Source of the DNA: Citrobacter arsenatis
GTDB taxonomy: Bacteria; Pseudomonadota; Gammaproteobacteria; Enterobacterales; Enterobacteriaceae
NCBI RefSeq assembly: GCF_004353845.1
Contig: NZ_CP037864.1
Span: 3,720,001 to 3,784,000 of the forward strand
Direction of reading: 5' to 3'
Length of the DNA stretch: 64,000 nucleotides
Both the position numbers and the translations under genes were made by a program. Under the pieces are notes generated by a model. The model was not told the origin of the DNA and did no database searches. It worked only from the letters and a program-made list of their open reading frames with translations. Positions 15,067-24,385 of the stretch are shown here, in pieces (within the stretch, counting starts at the first letter, position 1; every line of letters begins with the position of its first letter).

Positions 15067-16428
15067 TCAGAAGAACAGTGACGGATCGCCCGCCCGTTTG
15101 GTCAGGCGACCGTTTGCCATAATGCCCATGGTTTCCAGCCAGCGTTCAAACTCCGGCGACGGACGCAGGTTCAGCAATTGGCGCACGGTCGCGGTGTCGT
15201 GGAAGGCGGTGGTCTGATAGTTGAGCATGATGTCGTCACCGAGCGGCATGCCCATGATGTAGTTGCAGCCAGCGGTGGCGAGCAGAATCATCAGGTTTTC
15301 GTTGAGGTTCTGGTCAGCATCAGCATGGTTGGTGTAGCAGCAGTCACAGCCCATTGAGATGCCGCTCAGCTTGCCCATAAAGTGATCTTCCAGACCCGCA
15401 CGAATAATCTGACGGTCGTTGTAGAGATACTCCGGCCCGATAAAGCCCACCACGGTGTTCACCAGGAACGGATCGTAGTGGCGCGCAAGCCCGTAGTTAC
15501 GCGCTTCCATCGTCACCTGATCGGCACCGAAGTTAGCACCAGCAGAGAGTGCAGACCCTTGCCCTGTTTCGAAGTACAGGCAGTTTTCCCCAGCGATGCG
15601 GTTGAACTCAGCGCCTACTGCGCGTGCTTCATCCAGCATCGCCAGCTCAACGCCGAACTCTTTTAAGCCTTTCTCGCTGCCGCAGATACTCTGGAAAATC
15701 AGCCCGCCCGGCGCGCCGCGACGAATCGCTTCGATCTGAGTGGTCACGTGTGCCAGTACGCAGCCCTGGGTCGGGATATTGAATTTGTCGATGACGCCGT
15801 ACACGGTATCCAGTACGCGGCTTAAGTTTTCCACGTCATCCGTTACCGGGTTAACGCCAATCACCGCATCCCCCGCCCCGAAGGACAGCCCTTCGTAGAT
15901 TTGTGCCGCAATACTCTGCACGTCATCACGGGTGTCGTTCGGCTGTAAACGGCAGCTAAAGGTGCCCGGCAGACCAATGGTAGTGTTGGCCTTTTTGATC
16001 ACCGGCATTTTCTTACCGCCGTAGATCAGATCCGCGTTGGAGCAAATTTTTGCCACGCCTGCGACCACTTCTGACGTTAACCCTTTGCGCATAAACGCAA
16101 TGTCATCCACGGAAGTTTCATCGCTCAGCACGTACTCGCGCAGTTCGCTGATGCTCCAGTTTTTGATGCGGTTATAGGCCGTTTCGTTGACGTCATCCTG
16201 AATCAGACGCGTCACGCAGTCCTCTTCATAGGAAATCACCGGGTTATTACGGATATCCGCCACCGTCATTTCCGACAGCACCTGCTTGGCCGCCACGCGC
16301 TCTTGCGAACTGGTAGCTGCTACCCCTGCCAGCACATCCCCCGAACGCAGTTCGTTGGCTTTTGCCAGCACCTCTTTAACATCCTTAAACTGATAAACAT
16401 TGCCGAACAATGTGGTCTTTAGTTTCAT
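15067..16428 (-). CDS. eutB: Ethanolamine ammonia-lyase large subunit EutB
   Basis: 453-residue catalytic TIM-barrel subunit of ethanolamine ammonia-lyase, the same length as in E. coli and Salmonella. Recognised from MKLKTTLFGNVYQFKDVKEV, the substrate-site regions around SCRLQPNDTRDD and CLYFETGQGSALSAGANFGAD, and CDCCYTNHADADQNLNENLM. It is the defining enzyme of the operon. In E. coli K-12 a prophage remnant separates eutA and eutB; here they are 11 bp apart and the operon is uninterrupted. Confidence 0.97.
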   Translation of the reverse strand: MKLKTTLFGNVYQFKDVKEVLAKANELRSGDVLAGVAATSSQERVAAKQVLSEMTVADIRNNPVISYEEDCVTRLIQDDVNETAYNRIKNWSISELREYVLSDETSVDDIAFMRKGLTSEVVAGVAKICSNADLIYGGKKMPVIKKANTTIGLPGTFSCRLQPNDTRDDVQSIAAQIYEGLSFGAGDAVIGVNPVTDDVENLSRVLDTVYGVIDKFNIPTQGCVLAHVTTQIEAIRRGAPGGLIFQSICGSEKGLKEFGVELAMLDEARAVGAEFNRIAGENCLYFETGQGSALSAGANFGADQVTMEARNYGLARHYDPFLVNTVVGFIGPEYLYNDRQIIRAGLEDHFMGKLSGISMGCDCCYTNHADADQNLNENLMILLATAGCNYIMGMPLGDDIMLNYQTTAFHDTATVRQLLNLRPSPEFERWLETMGIMANGRLTKRAGDPSLFF

Positions 16429-16439
16429 AAGTCGTTCCC

Positions 16440-17843
16440 TCAGGAAGGAAATGCGAGTGATTTCACCGTCACCGGCACAACCGATCCGCCAAAAAGAGGC
16501 GTACCAATGTCGATATAGTCCCCCGCCCGGACAACCACCTCATCGATGACCGCCAGCGGGTGTTGCTGTAACTGTGGGCGTAACAGCATGCCCAGGGCTT
16601 TACCAAAATCCTGCTCGGCTACCACCAGCAGGGGATGCGGATTCGGATAGCGCGCGACAAAGGCCAGCAGCGCGTCAATCACCGTTAACAGCGCGGCATA
16701 GCGCACCGGTAGCGAACCGGGCAACGCCAGCACGTAGGCGTCCGTTTGCGGATCCAGATCAAGCTGCAACAGCGCCTGTTGCCAGGCGGCCACCAAATCA
16801 GCCTCATCAACCGGAATCGCCACCGGCAGATTGCGCAGCGGAAGCGCCACGCCTTCCAGCCAGATAGTGCTGCCCGAAAGCGACAGCGTATGCGCCCCGG
16901 CGCCAATCACCGTGGCGCGCACGGTTTGCGCCGGGAACTGCACATTCATCTCACGCAGGCGCGGATGTTCATGCAACGCCGTGGCGAGCAGCGGTCCAAT
17001 GTCGGAAAAACAGAACGGATCGGCAGGTTGGTTGCGGTAGCACTCGCCCACCCCGCCGGACAACGTAATCACTTCCGGCTTCACGCCAGCCGGCAGCAGA
17101 CCGGTTTGCATCAGCGCCTGCGCCAGCGGTGAAAGCGTGCCGTCAATCACCTCAACAATCAGCGCCGCCATCCGTCGGGCTACCTGAACAAGCTGCGCCG
17201 CATTGAGGGTTCGGGCGTCAAAGCCTGGACCAAATACGTCATCAACAATCATCTGTCCCGGCTGATGCGCATGCACCACGTGCCCCTGGCCGTCCGTTTC
17301 CAGCAGCCGTCCGCCAACGTTCAGGCAAGCCGAACCGCTGACCTTTCCGGCATCGAACAGAACGTAGTTCGACGTACCACCACCGATGTCGATATTTAGT
17401 ACGCGGCACAACTTCTGCTCAGAGAGGGTTTGTGCCCCCGCGCCGTGACCGGCAATCACCGATTCCAGATGCGGACCGGCGCTGGCAACCACGAAGTCCC
17501 CCAGCGATTGGGAGAGCGCCATCACCGCCGGTCGCGCATTGCGGGTTTTGGCACTTTCTCCGGTAATGATGATCGCGCCGGAATCGACGGCCTCAGGCTT
17601 GATGCCCGCCGCCTGATACTGGGCGAGGATCAGCGCCTTAAGTTCGGCCTCTTTCAACCCGCCCTGCTTATCAACGGGGGTAAAGAACACCGGGCTTTGC
17701 CAGCTAATTTCGCGTTTGATGAATTCGTAGCGCGGCACCTGCGACACTGCCGCACGGTTAACCAGCTCAAGGCGCGAGAAGATCACCTGAGTAGTGGTGG
17801 TGCCGATATCGATACCGACGCTCAGTAGCTGGCGAGTATTCAC
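16440..17843 (-). CDS. eutA: Ethanolamine ammonia-lyase reactivase EutA
   Basis: 467-residue ATP-dependent reactivating factor that exchanges damaged cobalamin on EutBC for fresh adenosylcobalamin. Actin/Hsp70-like ATPase signatures are visible: VGIDIGTTTTQVIFS at the N terminus and LNIDIGGGTSNYVLFDAG near residue 150, with LSGGVGE near 265. The start is GTG at 17843, four bases inside the end of eutH, indicating coupled translation. Confidence 0.95.
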   Translation of the reverse strand: MNTRQLLSVGIDIGTTTTQVIFSRLELVNRAAVSQVPRYEFIKREISWQSPVFFTPVDKQGGLKEAELKALILAQYQAAGIKPEAVDSGAIIITGESAKTRNARPAVMALSQSLGDFVVASAGPHLESVIAGHGAGAQTLSEQKLCRVLNIDIGGGTSNYVLFDAGKVSGSACLNVGGRLLETDGQGHVVHAHQPGQMIVDDVFGPGFDARTLNAAQLVQVARRMAALIVEVIDGTLSPLAQALMQTGLLPAGVKPEVITLSGGVGECYRNQPADPFCFSDIGPLLATALHEHPRLREMNVQFPAQTVRATVIGAGAHTLSLSGSTIWLEGVALPLRNLPVAIPVDEADLVAAWQQALLQLDLDPQTDAYVLALPGSLPVRYAALLTVIDALLAFVARYPNPHPLLVVAEQDFGKALGMLLRPQLQQHPLAVIDEVVVRAGDYIDIGTPLFGGSVVPVTVKSLAFPS

Positions 17844-19072
17844 GATTGCGCCTCCGGGTTGGTTTCTACTTCTGCGGGCACATCTTCATCTTTCGGTACC
17901 AACAGCATAGCCACACCAATCGCCGTCACGCCGCCAATCAGCTTGCCGACAATCATTGGGAAGATCATCGCGTTCATGTTGGCAGCGGCGAAGCCTAAGT
18001 GGTCACCCAGTGCGAAGGCCGCGGAGACCGCAAAGGCGCAGTTGATCACTTTGCCGCGGGTATCCATATTCTTCATCATGCCGAACATTGGGATGTTGTT
18101 CGCCAGCGTCGCGACCATACCTGCAGCCGCAATATTATTGATTTTTAACAGGTTACCGACGCTCATCAGCGGTTTTTCAAACCAGCGGGTCAGCAGCAGA
18201 ACCATTGGGTACGCACCGAGCAGTACGCAGGAAATAGAACCGATAACTTCGATGGCGCGCATCACTTCACCCGGCTTGTCGCCCGGCGCCATGAAGATAG
18301 GATCAAGACCTGGGATCAGCTCCCAGCCGAGCAGGAATTTGACCACCGCTGCAGCCAGGCCGATGGTGATCAGCGCCACCAGGAATTTCGCGAAGATCTG
18401 GAAGCCGTTGATCATTTTTTCCGGGATGAATTTCAGTCCCAGCGCCACCAGCACGGCCACGATCAGCACCGGGATCATATTCATCAGGATCAGCGCGAAG
18501 GTGAACTCCACCGGCTGCCCGTTGATTTCGACGCCGGAGTACATCGCAATCAAACCACCCGCAATACAACCAATCGGAATGGTGACGATACCGGCCAGCA
18601 CGCCCAGCGCCAGATAACGACGGTCAGACGGTTCAATAATCCCCAGCGCAACCGGAATGGAGAACACCAGCGTCGGCCCCATCATCGCCCCGAGGATCAG
18701 GCCAGAATACAACCACGCCGCAACGTCACCGCCCGCCAGTTCTTTCGCCAGGAAGAAGCCGCCCATATCGCACGCCAGCAGCGTTCCGGCAAACATCGAC
18801 GGGTTCGCGCCCAGCATTTCGTAAAGCGGAATAATCACCGGCCCGAGCACATGCGCCAGTACCGGCGCCAGCGCGGTCATACCGACCATCGCCAGGCCCA
18901 GCGCGCCCATCGCCATAAAGCCTTCTTCAAACTGACCGCCCGATCCCTCAATACTCTTACCGAACTTACCGAGGAAGCGCGCCGAACCGCCGAACTGCGA
19001 CAGGATCCTGTCCACGGCGGCAATCAGCATAAAGAACATCATGATGTACATGATGATTTCGTTAATTCCCAT
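17840..19072 (-). CDS. eutH: Ethanolamine permease EutH
   Basis: 410-residue inner-membrane protein with about ten hydrophobic segments, starting MGINEIIMYIMMFFMLIAAVD. EutH imports ethanolamine when the external pH or concentration is low and diffusion is limiting. Two residues longer than my recollection of E. coli EutH, at the C-terminal tail (PKDEDVPAEVETNPEAQS). It overlaps eutA by four bases and is separated from eutG by a 120-bp gap filled with REP sequences. Confidence 0.94.
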   Translation of the reverse strand: MGINEIIMYIMMFFMLIAAVDRILSQFGGSARFLGKFGKSIEGSGGQFEEGFMAMGALGLAMVGMTALAPVLAHVLGPVIIPLYEMLGANPSMFAGTLLACDMGGFFLAKELAGGDVAAWLYSGLILGAMMGPTLVFSIPVALGIIEPSDRRYLALGVLAGIVTIPIGCIAGGLIAMYSGVEINGQPVEFTFALILMNMIPVLIVAVLVALGLKFIPEKMINGFQIFAKFLVALITIGLAAAVVKFLLGWELIPGLDPIFMAPGDKPGEVMRAIEVIGSISCVLLGAYPMVLLLTRWFEKPLMSVGNLLKINNIAAAGMVATLANNIPMFGMMKNMDTRGKVINCAFAVSAAFALGDHLGFAAANMNAMIFPMIVGKLIGGVTAIGVAMLLVPKDEDVPAEVETNPEAQS

Positions 19073-19100
19073 AGCCCCTACTCCCTGTCATTTGTGATTT

Positions 19101-19190
19101 GTAGGCCAGATAAGACATTTACGTCGCCATCCGGCATTAACGCCGTGTTATTGCCGGATGGCGGTGCGAGCACCTTATCCGGCCTACAGG
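19101..19190. repeat. REP/BIME pair inside the eut operon (eutG-eutH)
   Basis: Two opposed REP units (GTAGGCCAGATAAGAC...GCCATCCGGC and GCCGGATGGC...CTTATCCGGCCTAC) occupy the only large internal gap of the operon, between eutG and eutH. In the mRNA they would fold into a large double hairpin. Confidence 0.88.
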
Positions 19191-19192
19191 CA

Positions 19193-20380
19193 TTACCCGG
19201 CTGCCGCGTACAGGTCGATAATCTGTGCCTGCGTGGCGGTGCGTGGGTTACTGCGAATACAAATATCCTCCAGCGCAGCGTGAGCCCATGCGCTGTAATA
19301 CTCGGGCTTAGCCCCAACGTCAGAGAGCCGTTTGGTCTGGCCCACTTCGCTAATCAGTTCGCTGACGGCGTTGATGGCATCGCGATCGTCCGACTTCTTG
19401 TTGGTTAATGCCCGTCCGATATGGCTGAAGCGCTCACGACACACCATGCGGTTGAAACCCATTACCGTGGGCAGCAGCATGGCGTTAGCCTGTCCGTGCG
19501 GGATATGCAGCGCAGCGCCCGGTTGATGCGCCATCGCGTGGCACAGACCCAGCCCCGCACTGGAAAAGGCCATCCCGGCCATACAGGAAGCCAGCAGCAT
19601 GCTTTCCCGCGCCGCCAGATCCTGTCCATAGCCGACGGCCTTCGGCAGCGATTTACCGATCATCGCAATCGCGCCAATCGCCAGGCTGTCGGTAAACGGC
19701 GTCGCGTTCAGAGCGCTATACGCTTCAACAGCGTGCGTCAGCGCGTCTATCCCGGTCATCGCCGTGACGTGTGCGGGCACACCTTCCGTCAGCGCGGCGT
19801 CAAGGATCGCCACATCCGGCATCAGGGCTGCATGAGCCAGCACTTGTTTAAGTCCGGTCGCGGCGTCGATAATCACCGTGACGTTGGTAGTTTCGGAACC
19901 CGTTCCGGCGGTAGTCGGTACGGCAATCAGCGGCAGACGTGGGCGTAACACGCTGCGTTCATCCATGTCAGCCAGCGTCTGGGTGGGGTTGGTCACCAGC
20001 AACGCTACTGCCTTTGCGGCATCCAGAACGGAACCACCGCCGAAGGCCACCACGCCATCACATTTCGATTCACGCAACTGCGCGACCGCCGCGCAGACGT
20101 CCGTAATGCACGGCTCGCCCACCGGACATGGCCACAACGTCATCGCCACGCCCTTCATCGCCAGACTGCGTTCCAGTGCGGCGGTCATCCCCGCCTGATG
20201 CAGGAAGCTGTCAACCATGACGAACATATGCGTCAGTCCGCGCGTTTGTGCTTCCTGTCCGCAGGTACTGAGCGCTCCCAGTCCACATAACGTAACCGGT
20301 GGAACGCTAAACGTTTTTACGCGTTGCAGATTCAGGGTATCGAATGCCTGAAAGAGCGCGGTCTGCAATTCAGCTTGCAT
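19193..20380 (-). CDS. eutG: Ethanol dehydrogenase EutG (iron-containing)
   Basis: 395-residue type III iron-dependent alcohol dehydrogenase that reduces acetaldehyde to ethanol in the microcompartment and so recycles NAD+. Fe-ADH signatures: FGGGSVLDAAKAVALL (NAD-binding GGGS, near 105), PTTAGTGSETTNVTVI, and the metal-binding histidines in GLCHAMAHQPGAALHIPHG near 275. ATG 20380 (MQAELQTALFQAFD) gives the E. coli length; an in-frame extension to 20416 lies inside eutJ and has a Lys-rich, unlikely sequence. It overlaps the eutJ 3' end by 11 bp. Confidence 0.95.
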   Translation of the reverse strand: MQAELQTALFQAFDTLNLQRVKTFSVPPVTLCGLGALSTCGQEAQTRGLTHMFVMVDSFLHQAGMTAALERSLAMKGVAMTLWPCPVGEPCITDVCAAVAQLRESKCDGVVAFGGGSVLDAAKAVALLVTNPTQTLADMDERSVLRPRLPLIAVPTTAGTGSETTNVTVIIDAATGLKQVLAHAALMPDVAILDAALTEGVPAHVTAMTGIDALTHAVEAYSALNATPFTDSLAIGAIAMIGKSLPKAVGYGQDLAARESMLLASCMAGMAFSSAGLGLCHAMAHQPGAALHIPHGQANAMLLPTVMGFNRMVCRERFSHIGRALTNKKSDDRDAINAVSELISEVGQTKRLSDVGAKPEYYSAWAHAALEDICIRSNPRTATQAQIIDLYAAAG

Positions 20381-21209
20381 AGATTCCTTCCGCTTTTTCT
20401 TTTCCGCTATTTGCAATCGCCAGCGGGGTCATAAACAGGCTGTGCTGGGGTAAATGCACCTGCAGTTCCGGGAAACGTTTACGGAATAGTTCATCAACGC
20501 CCGGCTGCATACAGGAGCCACCGGCCAGCCACAAGTCAGCGACGCCCTGTCCGGCAATATGATGAGCCACGATCTCCGCCATCTTTTCGTAGACCGGCTT
20601 AACCACCGGCCAGATTTCTTTGCCGTTGCTGCGTTTGTACTGCTCGGCCTCTTCCAACTGGATGCGGCGATTCCCGGCCAGTGTCAGAGAGATATGGTGC
20701 CCACCGGTTGCTTCATCGGCGGAGTAGGTCACCTTGCCCTGTTTAACAATCGCAATCCCGGTGGTACCGCCACCGATATCCACCACGCCAGCGTTATCGA
20801 GCTGCAACAGGTCTGCCACCGCGGTCGGTTCGTCGAGCACATGGCTCACTTCAAGCCCGGCAGACTCCAGGACGTTAATAGAGATTCGTGGGTCCGTTCC
20901 CGGTGGAAACGAGGTTGCCGCATGGGTAAAGCGGCACCCCAGCTGTTGTTCGAGCGTATCGAGATGGCGACGAACAATGGTCACCGCACCGAAGAAATCC
21001 CAGACGATGCCATCGCGCACGACATCGGCCCAGTCCAGGCAAACCGCAACCGGCTGCCCGTCGCTGTCGACAACCATCGACACCACATCACACGTTCCCA
21101 AATCAACGCCCAGCCACAGCGGTGAATCGCTCGCAGCAGGCGTCTGGTTACATAGCGTTGCCGCTTTTAGCAGCCTGGGGGTCAGCCAACGTTGTTCGTC
21201 GTGCGCCAT
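20370..21209 (-). CDS. eutJ: Ethanolamine utilization chaperone-like protein EutJ
   Basis: 279-residue Hsp70/actin-fold protein. Phosphate-binding motifs are visible: WLGVDLGTCDVVSMVVD near residue 32 and VDIGGGTTGIAIVKQG near 144. Its function is not established; a chaperone or enzyme-reactivation role in the compartment has been suggested. Placed between eutE and eutG, with a short overlap into eutG. Confidence 0.93.
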   Translation of the reverse strand: MAHDEQRWLTPRLLKAATLCNQTPAASDSPLWLGVDLGTCDVVSMVVDSDGQPVAVCLDWADVVRDGIVWDFFGAVTIVRRHLDTLEQQLGCRFTHAATSFPPGTDPRISINVLESAGLEVSHVLDEPTAVADLLQLDNAGVVDIGGGTTGIAIVKQGKVTYSADEATGGHHISLTLAGNRRIQLEEAEQYKRSNGKEIWPVVKPVYEKMAEIVAHHIAGQGVADLWLAGGSCMQPGVDELFRKRFPELQVHLPQHSLFMTPLAIANSGKEKAEGIYAS

Positions 21210-21221
21210 CTCTTTTACTCC

Positions 21222-22625
21222 TTATACAATTCTGAAGGCGTCCACCAACACGCAGCGACGCAGACGCACAAACGTACGCGCGCTGGTCACCCCTTCCCCG
21301 GTTGGCGTGGTAATGGTCATCGTGGTCCAGCCTTCGCCGCCGAGTCCAAGACCGGCAATACACGGTCCGTTCTTGACGAAAATGCTGGTATCAATGGCGT
21401 TTGCCATACGGTTCATGTTGTCGATATTGCGCGAGTGCATCGCCGCCGTATGGTGGCAGCCGCCTTCAAGCTTGACCGCCAGTTCAATGGCTTCATCAAC
21501 GTTGGCGACCCGCACAACCGGCAGAACCGGCATCATCAGTTCGGTGACGGCAAACGGATGGGTCGCGGAGGTTTCGACGAATAACAGTCGGGTTTGCTCC
21601 GGTACGTTCAGGCCAATCGCCGCAGCGATTTTTCCGGCATCGCGCCCGACCCAGTCACGACTAACCGTGCCTTTACCGCGCTCATCGATATTTTTCAGCA
21701 GCACCGGCTGCAGCTGGTCGGCCTGAGCCGCAGTCAGTTTCACCGCATGCTGGCTTTCCATCAGACGCATCAGTTCATCAGCGACGCTATCGACCACGAT
21801 CAGCACTTTTTCGTCGGCGCAGATGATGTTGTTGTCAAACGACGCGCCTTTAACGATCGACTGCGCCGCGCGCGCCAGATCGGCCGTTTCATCAACCACC
21901 ACTGGCGGGTTACCCGCACCGGCGGCAATCAGACGTTTGTTGGTGTGCTTACGCGCGGCATCCACTACGGCTTCGCCGCCGGTCACCACCAGCAGGCCGA
22001 TGCCTGGGTACTTAAACAGACGCTGGGCGGTTTCGATATCCGGGTTGGCAACGGTAACCAGCAGGTTTGCCGGGCCGCCTGCGGCAACCACCGCCTGGTT
22101 GAGCAGAGTGATAGCGCGCTGAGAGACTTTTTTCGCCGCCGGATGCGGTGCGAAAACCACGCTGTTGCCAGCGGCAATCAGGCTGATGGCGTTGTTAATA
22201 ACGGTCGCGGCCGGGTTGGTGGACGGTGTCACCGAGGCCACCACGCCCCACGGCGCATTTTCAATCAGCGTCAGGCCGTTATCGCCGGTCAGAACCTGTG
22301 GAGACAGGCATTCCACCCCCGGCGTGCCGCGCGCCTGCGCCACGTTTTTGGCAAATTTATCTTCAACGCGTCCCATGCCGGTTTCGGTGACGGCAAGTTC
22401 CGCTAATTCTCTGGCGTGCTTTTCGCCCGCCTCACGTAGCGCCGCGATAGCCAGTTGGCGCATGGCAACGCTTTTTAGCCCTTGCTGGGCCAGTTTTGCT
22501 GCCGCCACTGCGTCATCCAGGGAGGCAAAAACGCCCATTTCTTGAACGGCACTGACCGGTTGGCTGCTGTCTTTCATTTTCAGCAGTACCGCTTTCACGA
22601 CCTGTTCAATATCCTGTTGATTCAT
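21222..22625 (-). CDS. eutE: CoA-acylating acetaldehyde dehydrogenase EutE
   Basis: 467-residue aldehyde dehydrogenase converting acetaldehyde, NAD+ and CoA to acetyl-CoA. The catalytic cysteine is Cys269 in FDNNIICADEK; the cofactor region includes TPSTNPAATVINNAI and the VTGGEAVV turn. The N-terminal helix (MNQQDIEQVVKAVLLKM) is the known type of encapsulation peptide, a short amphipathic helix followed by a flexible linker. It recycles CoA together with EutD. Confidence 0.96.
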   Translation of the reverse strand: MNQQDIEQVVKAVLLKMKDSSQPVSAVQEMGVFASLDDAVAAAKLAQQGLKSVAMRQLAIAALREAGEKHARELAELAVTETGMGRVEDKFAKNVAQARGTPGVECLSPQVLTGDNGLTLIENAPWGVVASVTPSTNPAATVINNAISLIAAGNSVVFAPHPAAKKVSQRAITLLNQAVVAAGGPANLLVTVANPDIETAQRLFKYPGIGLLVVTGGEAVVDAARKHTNKRLIAAGAGNPPVVVDETADLARAAQSIVKGASFDNNIICADEKVLIVVDSVADELMRLMESQHAVKLTAAQADQLQPVLLKNIDERGKGTVSRDWVGRDAGKIAAAIGLNVPEQTRLLFVETSATHPFAVTELMMPVLPVVRVANVDEAIELAVKLEGGCHHTAAMHSRNIDNMNRMANAIDTSIFVKNGPCIAGLGLGGEGWTTMTITTPTGEGVTSARTFVRLRRCVLVDAFRIV

Positions 22626-22636
22626 GATTTTCTGCC

Positions 22637-22924
22637 TTATTTATGGAAGATCACCTGACCACCTGCCACCACTTCATCGACAATGCCAATCACGCACAGA
22701 TCGACAGGTGATGATTCGTTACGGTGCGCCTGACGGGCTGAGCTTCCGCTGACCAGCAGCACCCACTCTCCGGTTCCCGCCCCGATGCTGTCGATAGCAA
22801 CAGCACATTGCCCGTCGGGATTTCCCTGGGCGTCAATCATTTCCACCATCAGCAACTTGTCGTGCGCGAGCCCCTGATGGCGTACGGTACAAACAATTTG
22901 TCCTGTGACGATTGCCAGTTTCAT
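22637..22924 (-). CDS. eutN: Microcompartment pentameric vertex protein EutN
   Basis: 95-residue EutN/CcmL-family protein that caps the vertices of the shell. Start ATG 22924 (MKLAIVTGQIVCTVRHQGL) matches the family length; the frame stays open for 35 further codons upstream but that part is unrelated to the family. The core includes DSIGAGTGEWVLLVSGSSARQ. Twelve bases separate it from eutE. Confidence 0.95.
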   Translation of the reverse strand: MKLAIVTGQIVCTVRHQGLAHDKLLMVEMIDAQGNPDGQCAVAIDSIGAGTGEWVLLVSGSSARQAHRNESSPVDLCVIGIVDEVVAGGQVIFHK

Positions 22925-23038
22925 ACGCGCCTCCGTGGCATATTTCAGGTAAAACCTCCCCCTACCCTCCGCAGAAGGTAATGTGAAAAGGAGAGAGGGT
23001 GACGCCAGCAATGAAGTTTGTGGCGTCACATGGACGAC
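22925..23038. other. eutM-eutN intergenic segment
   Basis: 114-bp gap in a tightly packed operon. It contains two purine/pyrimidine-rich stretches of opposite polarity (ACCTCCCCCTACCCTCC and AGGAGAGAGGGTG) that can pair in the transcript. No gene or recognised element. Possibly an RNA structure that keeps expression of the very abundant EutM higher than that of EutN. Confidence 0.4.
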
Positions 23039-23332
23039 TTACATGTCGTTGCTGTCGCCTTTAAAGCTGATCGGGAACACTTCTTCCAGATCGCCATGCG
23101 GACGCGGGATCACGTGTACGGAAACCAGCTCGCCAATACGCTGTGCAGCCGCAGCACCTGCGTCCGTTGCCGCTTTACATGCCGCTACGTCGCCACGGAC
23201 CATGGCAGTGACCAGACCGCCACCGATCTGCTTCACGCCAACCAGTTTCACCCGTGCCGCTTTAACCATTGCGTCAGAAGCCTCAATCAGTGCAACCAGG
23301 CCCCGGGTTTCAATCATTCCTAATGCTTCCAT
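23039..23332 (-). CDS. eutM: Major microcompartment hexameric shell protein EutM
   Basis: 97-residue BMC-H protein forming the hexameric tiles of the shell (MEALGMIETRGLVALIEASDAM; RGDVAACKAATDAGAAAAQRIGEL; HVIPRPHGDLEEVFP). It is the most conserved shell component. Directly upstream lies eutD with a 36-bp gap and downstream eutN. Confidence 0.97.
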   Translation of the reverse strand: MEALGMIETRGLVALIEASDAMVKAARVKLVGVKQIGGGLVTAMVRGDVAACKAATDAGAAAAQRIGELVSVHVIPRPHGDLEEVFPISFKGDSNDM

Positions 23333-23368
23333 TGTGTTTTCCTCTCATTAAGGGGTCCAGAACGGGAC

Positions 23369-24385
23369 CTAAACAACCAGTGTTTGTGAGGCGTTTTCAC
23401 GACTCACGTCAGTCTGGCGCGGCACTGCTGCCACCAACGCCAGTTCGATAATTTCCTGTACGCTACAGCCGCGAGAAAGGTCATGAAGCGGTGCGGCCAG
23501 CCCCTGAATCAACGGACCTACTGCGCGATACCCTCCCAGACGCTGGGCGATTTTGTAGCCAATATTGCCTGCCTCCAGCGACGGGAAGACCATCACATTG
23601 GCATTGCCCTTTAACGGACTGGCGGGCGCTTTTTGCGCGGCGACCTCCGGAACAAAGGCGGCATCAAATTGCAGTTCTCCGTCCACGGTAAGCTGCGGGG
23701 CACGCTCACGGACGATCTCGGTCGCCTGCTGCACGTTAGCGACGTTGGGATGGCGAGCGCTGCCATTACTTGAAAACGACAGCATGGCCACGCGCGGCTC
23801 TTCACCTGTAATCGCCTGCCATGTCTGCGCGCTGGCAATCGCAATATCCGCAAGCTGTGCGGCGGTGGGCTGCGGCACGACGCTGCAATCGGCAAAACCT
23901 AATGACGGCCCGAGGTACTGCGGCAGCATCAGGAAAATTGACGACAGCGTTTTACAGCCCGGCTGTAGCCCAATAATGCGTAACCCGGCGCGCAGCACGT
24001 TTGCCGTCGACGACAGATTGCCCGCAATACAGACGTCTGCTTTGCCCGCGCTGACCATTGCCGCAGCGAACATCAGCGGATCGTTGAGTTTTTCCAGCGC
24101 ATCCGCAGGCGTTTTATCTCCCGCGCGGGCCAGCCAGCGCAGCGCGAACTCTTCGCGCATTGGCAGGTTGCTTTGCGGATCGATAACCTGAATGCCATCC
24201 ATTGCCACCCGATGGCTGAGAGCAAACTGACGCAGCGCAAATGGGCTGGCGACGAGAATGGGATGTGCCAGACCATGCTGGTGCAGGTAATTTGCCGCCT
24301 TCAGCACCCGAACATCCAGCGCATCCGGGAACACCACCCGTGCAGGTGAGCGTTGGGCGAGTTGACGAGCACGTTCAATGATCAT
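23369..24385 (-). CDS. eutD: Phosphotransacetylase EutD
   Basis: 338-residue phosphate acetyltransferase that turns acetyl-CoA into acetyl-phosphate and free CoA inside the compartment. Family signatures: RVVFPDALDVRVLKAA at the N terminus, FSSNGSARHPNVANV-type segment near 215, and the C-terminal NANVMVFPSLEAGNIGYKIAQRLGG. The N terminus (MIIERARQLAQR) is an encapsulation-type helix. It overlaps eutT by four bases (ATGA). Confidence 0.95.
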   Translation of the reverse strand: MIIERARQLAQRSPARVVFPDALDVRVLKAANYLHQHGLAHPILVASPFALRQFALSHRVAMDGIQVIDPQSNLPMREEFALRWLARAGDKTPADALEKLNDPLMFAAAMVSAGKADVCIAGNLSSTANVLRAGLRIIGLQPGCKTLSSIFLMLPQYLGPSLGFADCSVVPQPTAAQLADIAIASAQTWQAITGEEPRVAMLSFSSNGSARHPNVANVQQATEIVRERAPQLTVDGELQFDAAFVPEVAAQKAPASPLKGNANVMVFPSLEAGNIGYKIAQRLGGYRAVGPLIQGLAAPLHDLSRGCSVQEIIELALVAAVPRQTDVSRENASQTLVV

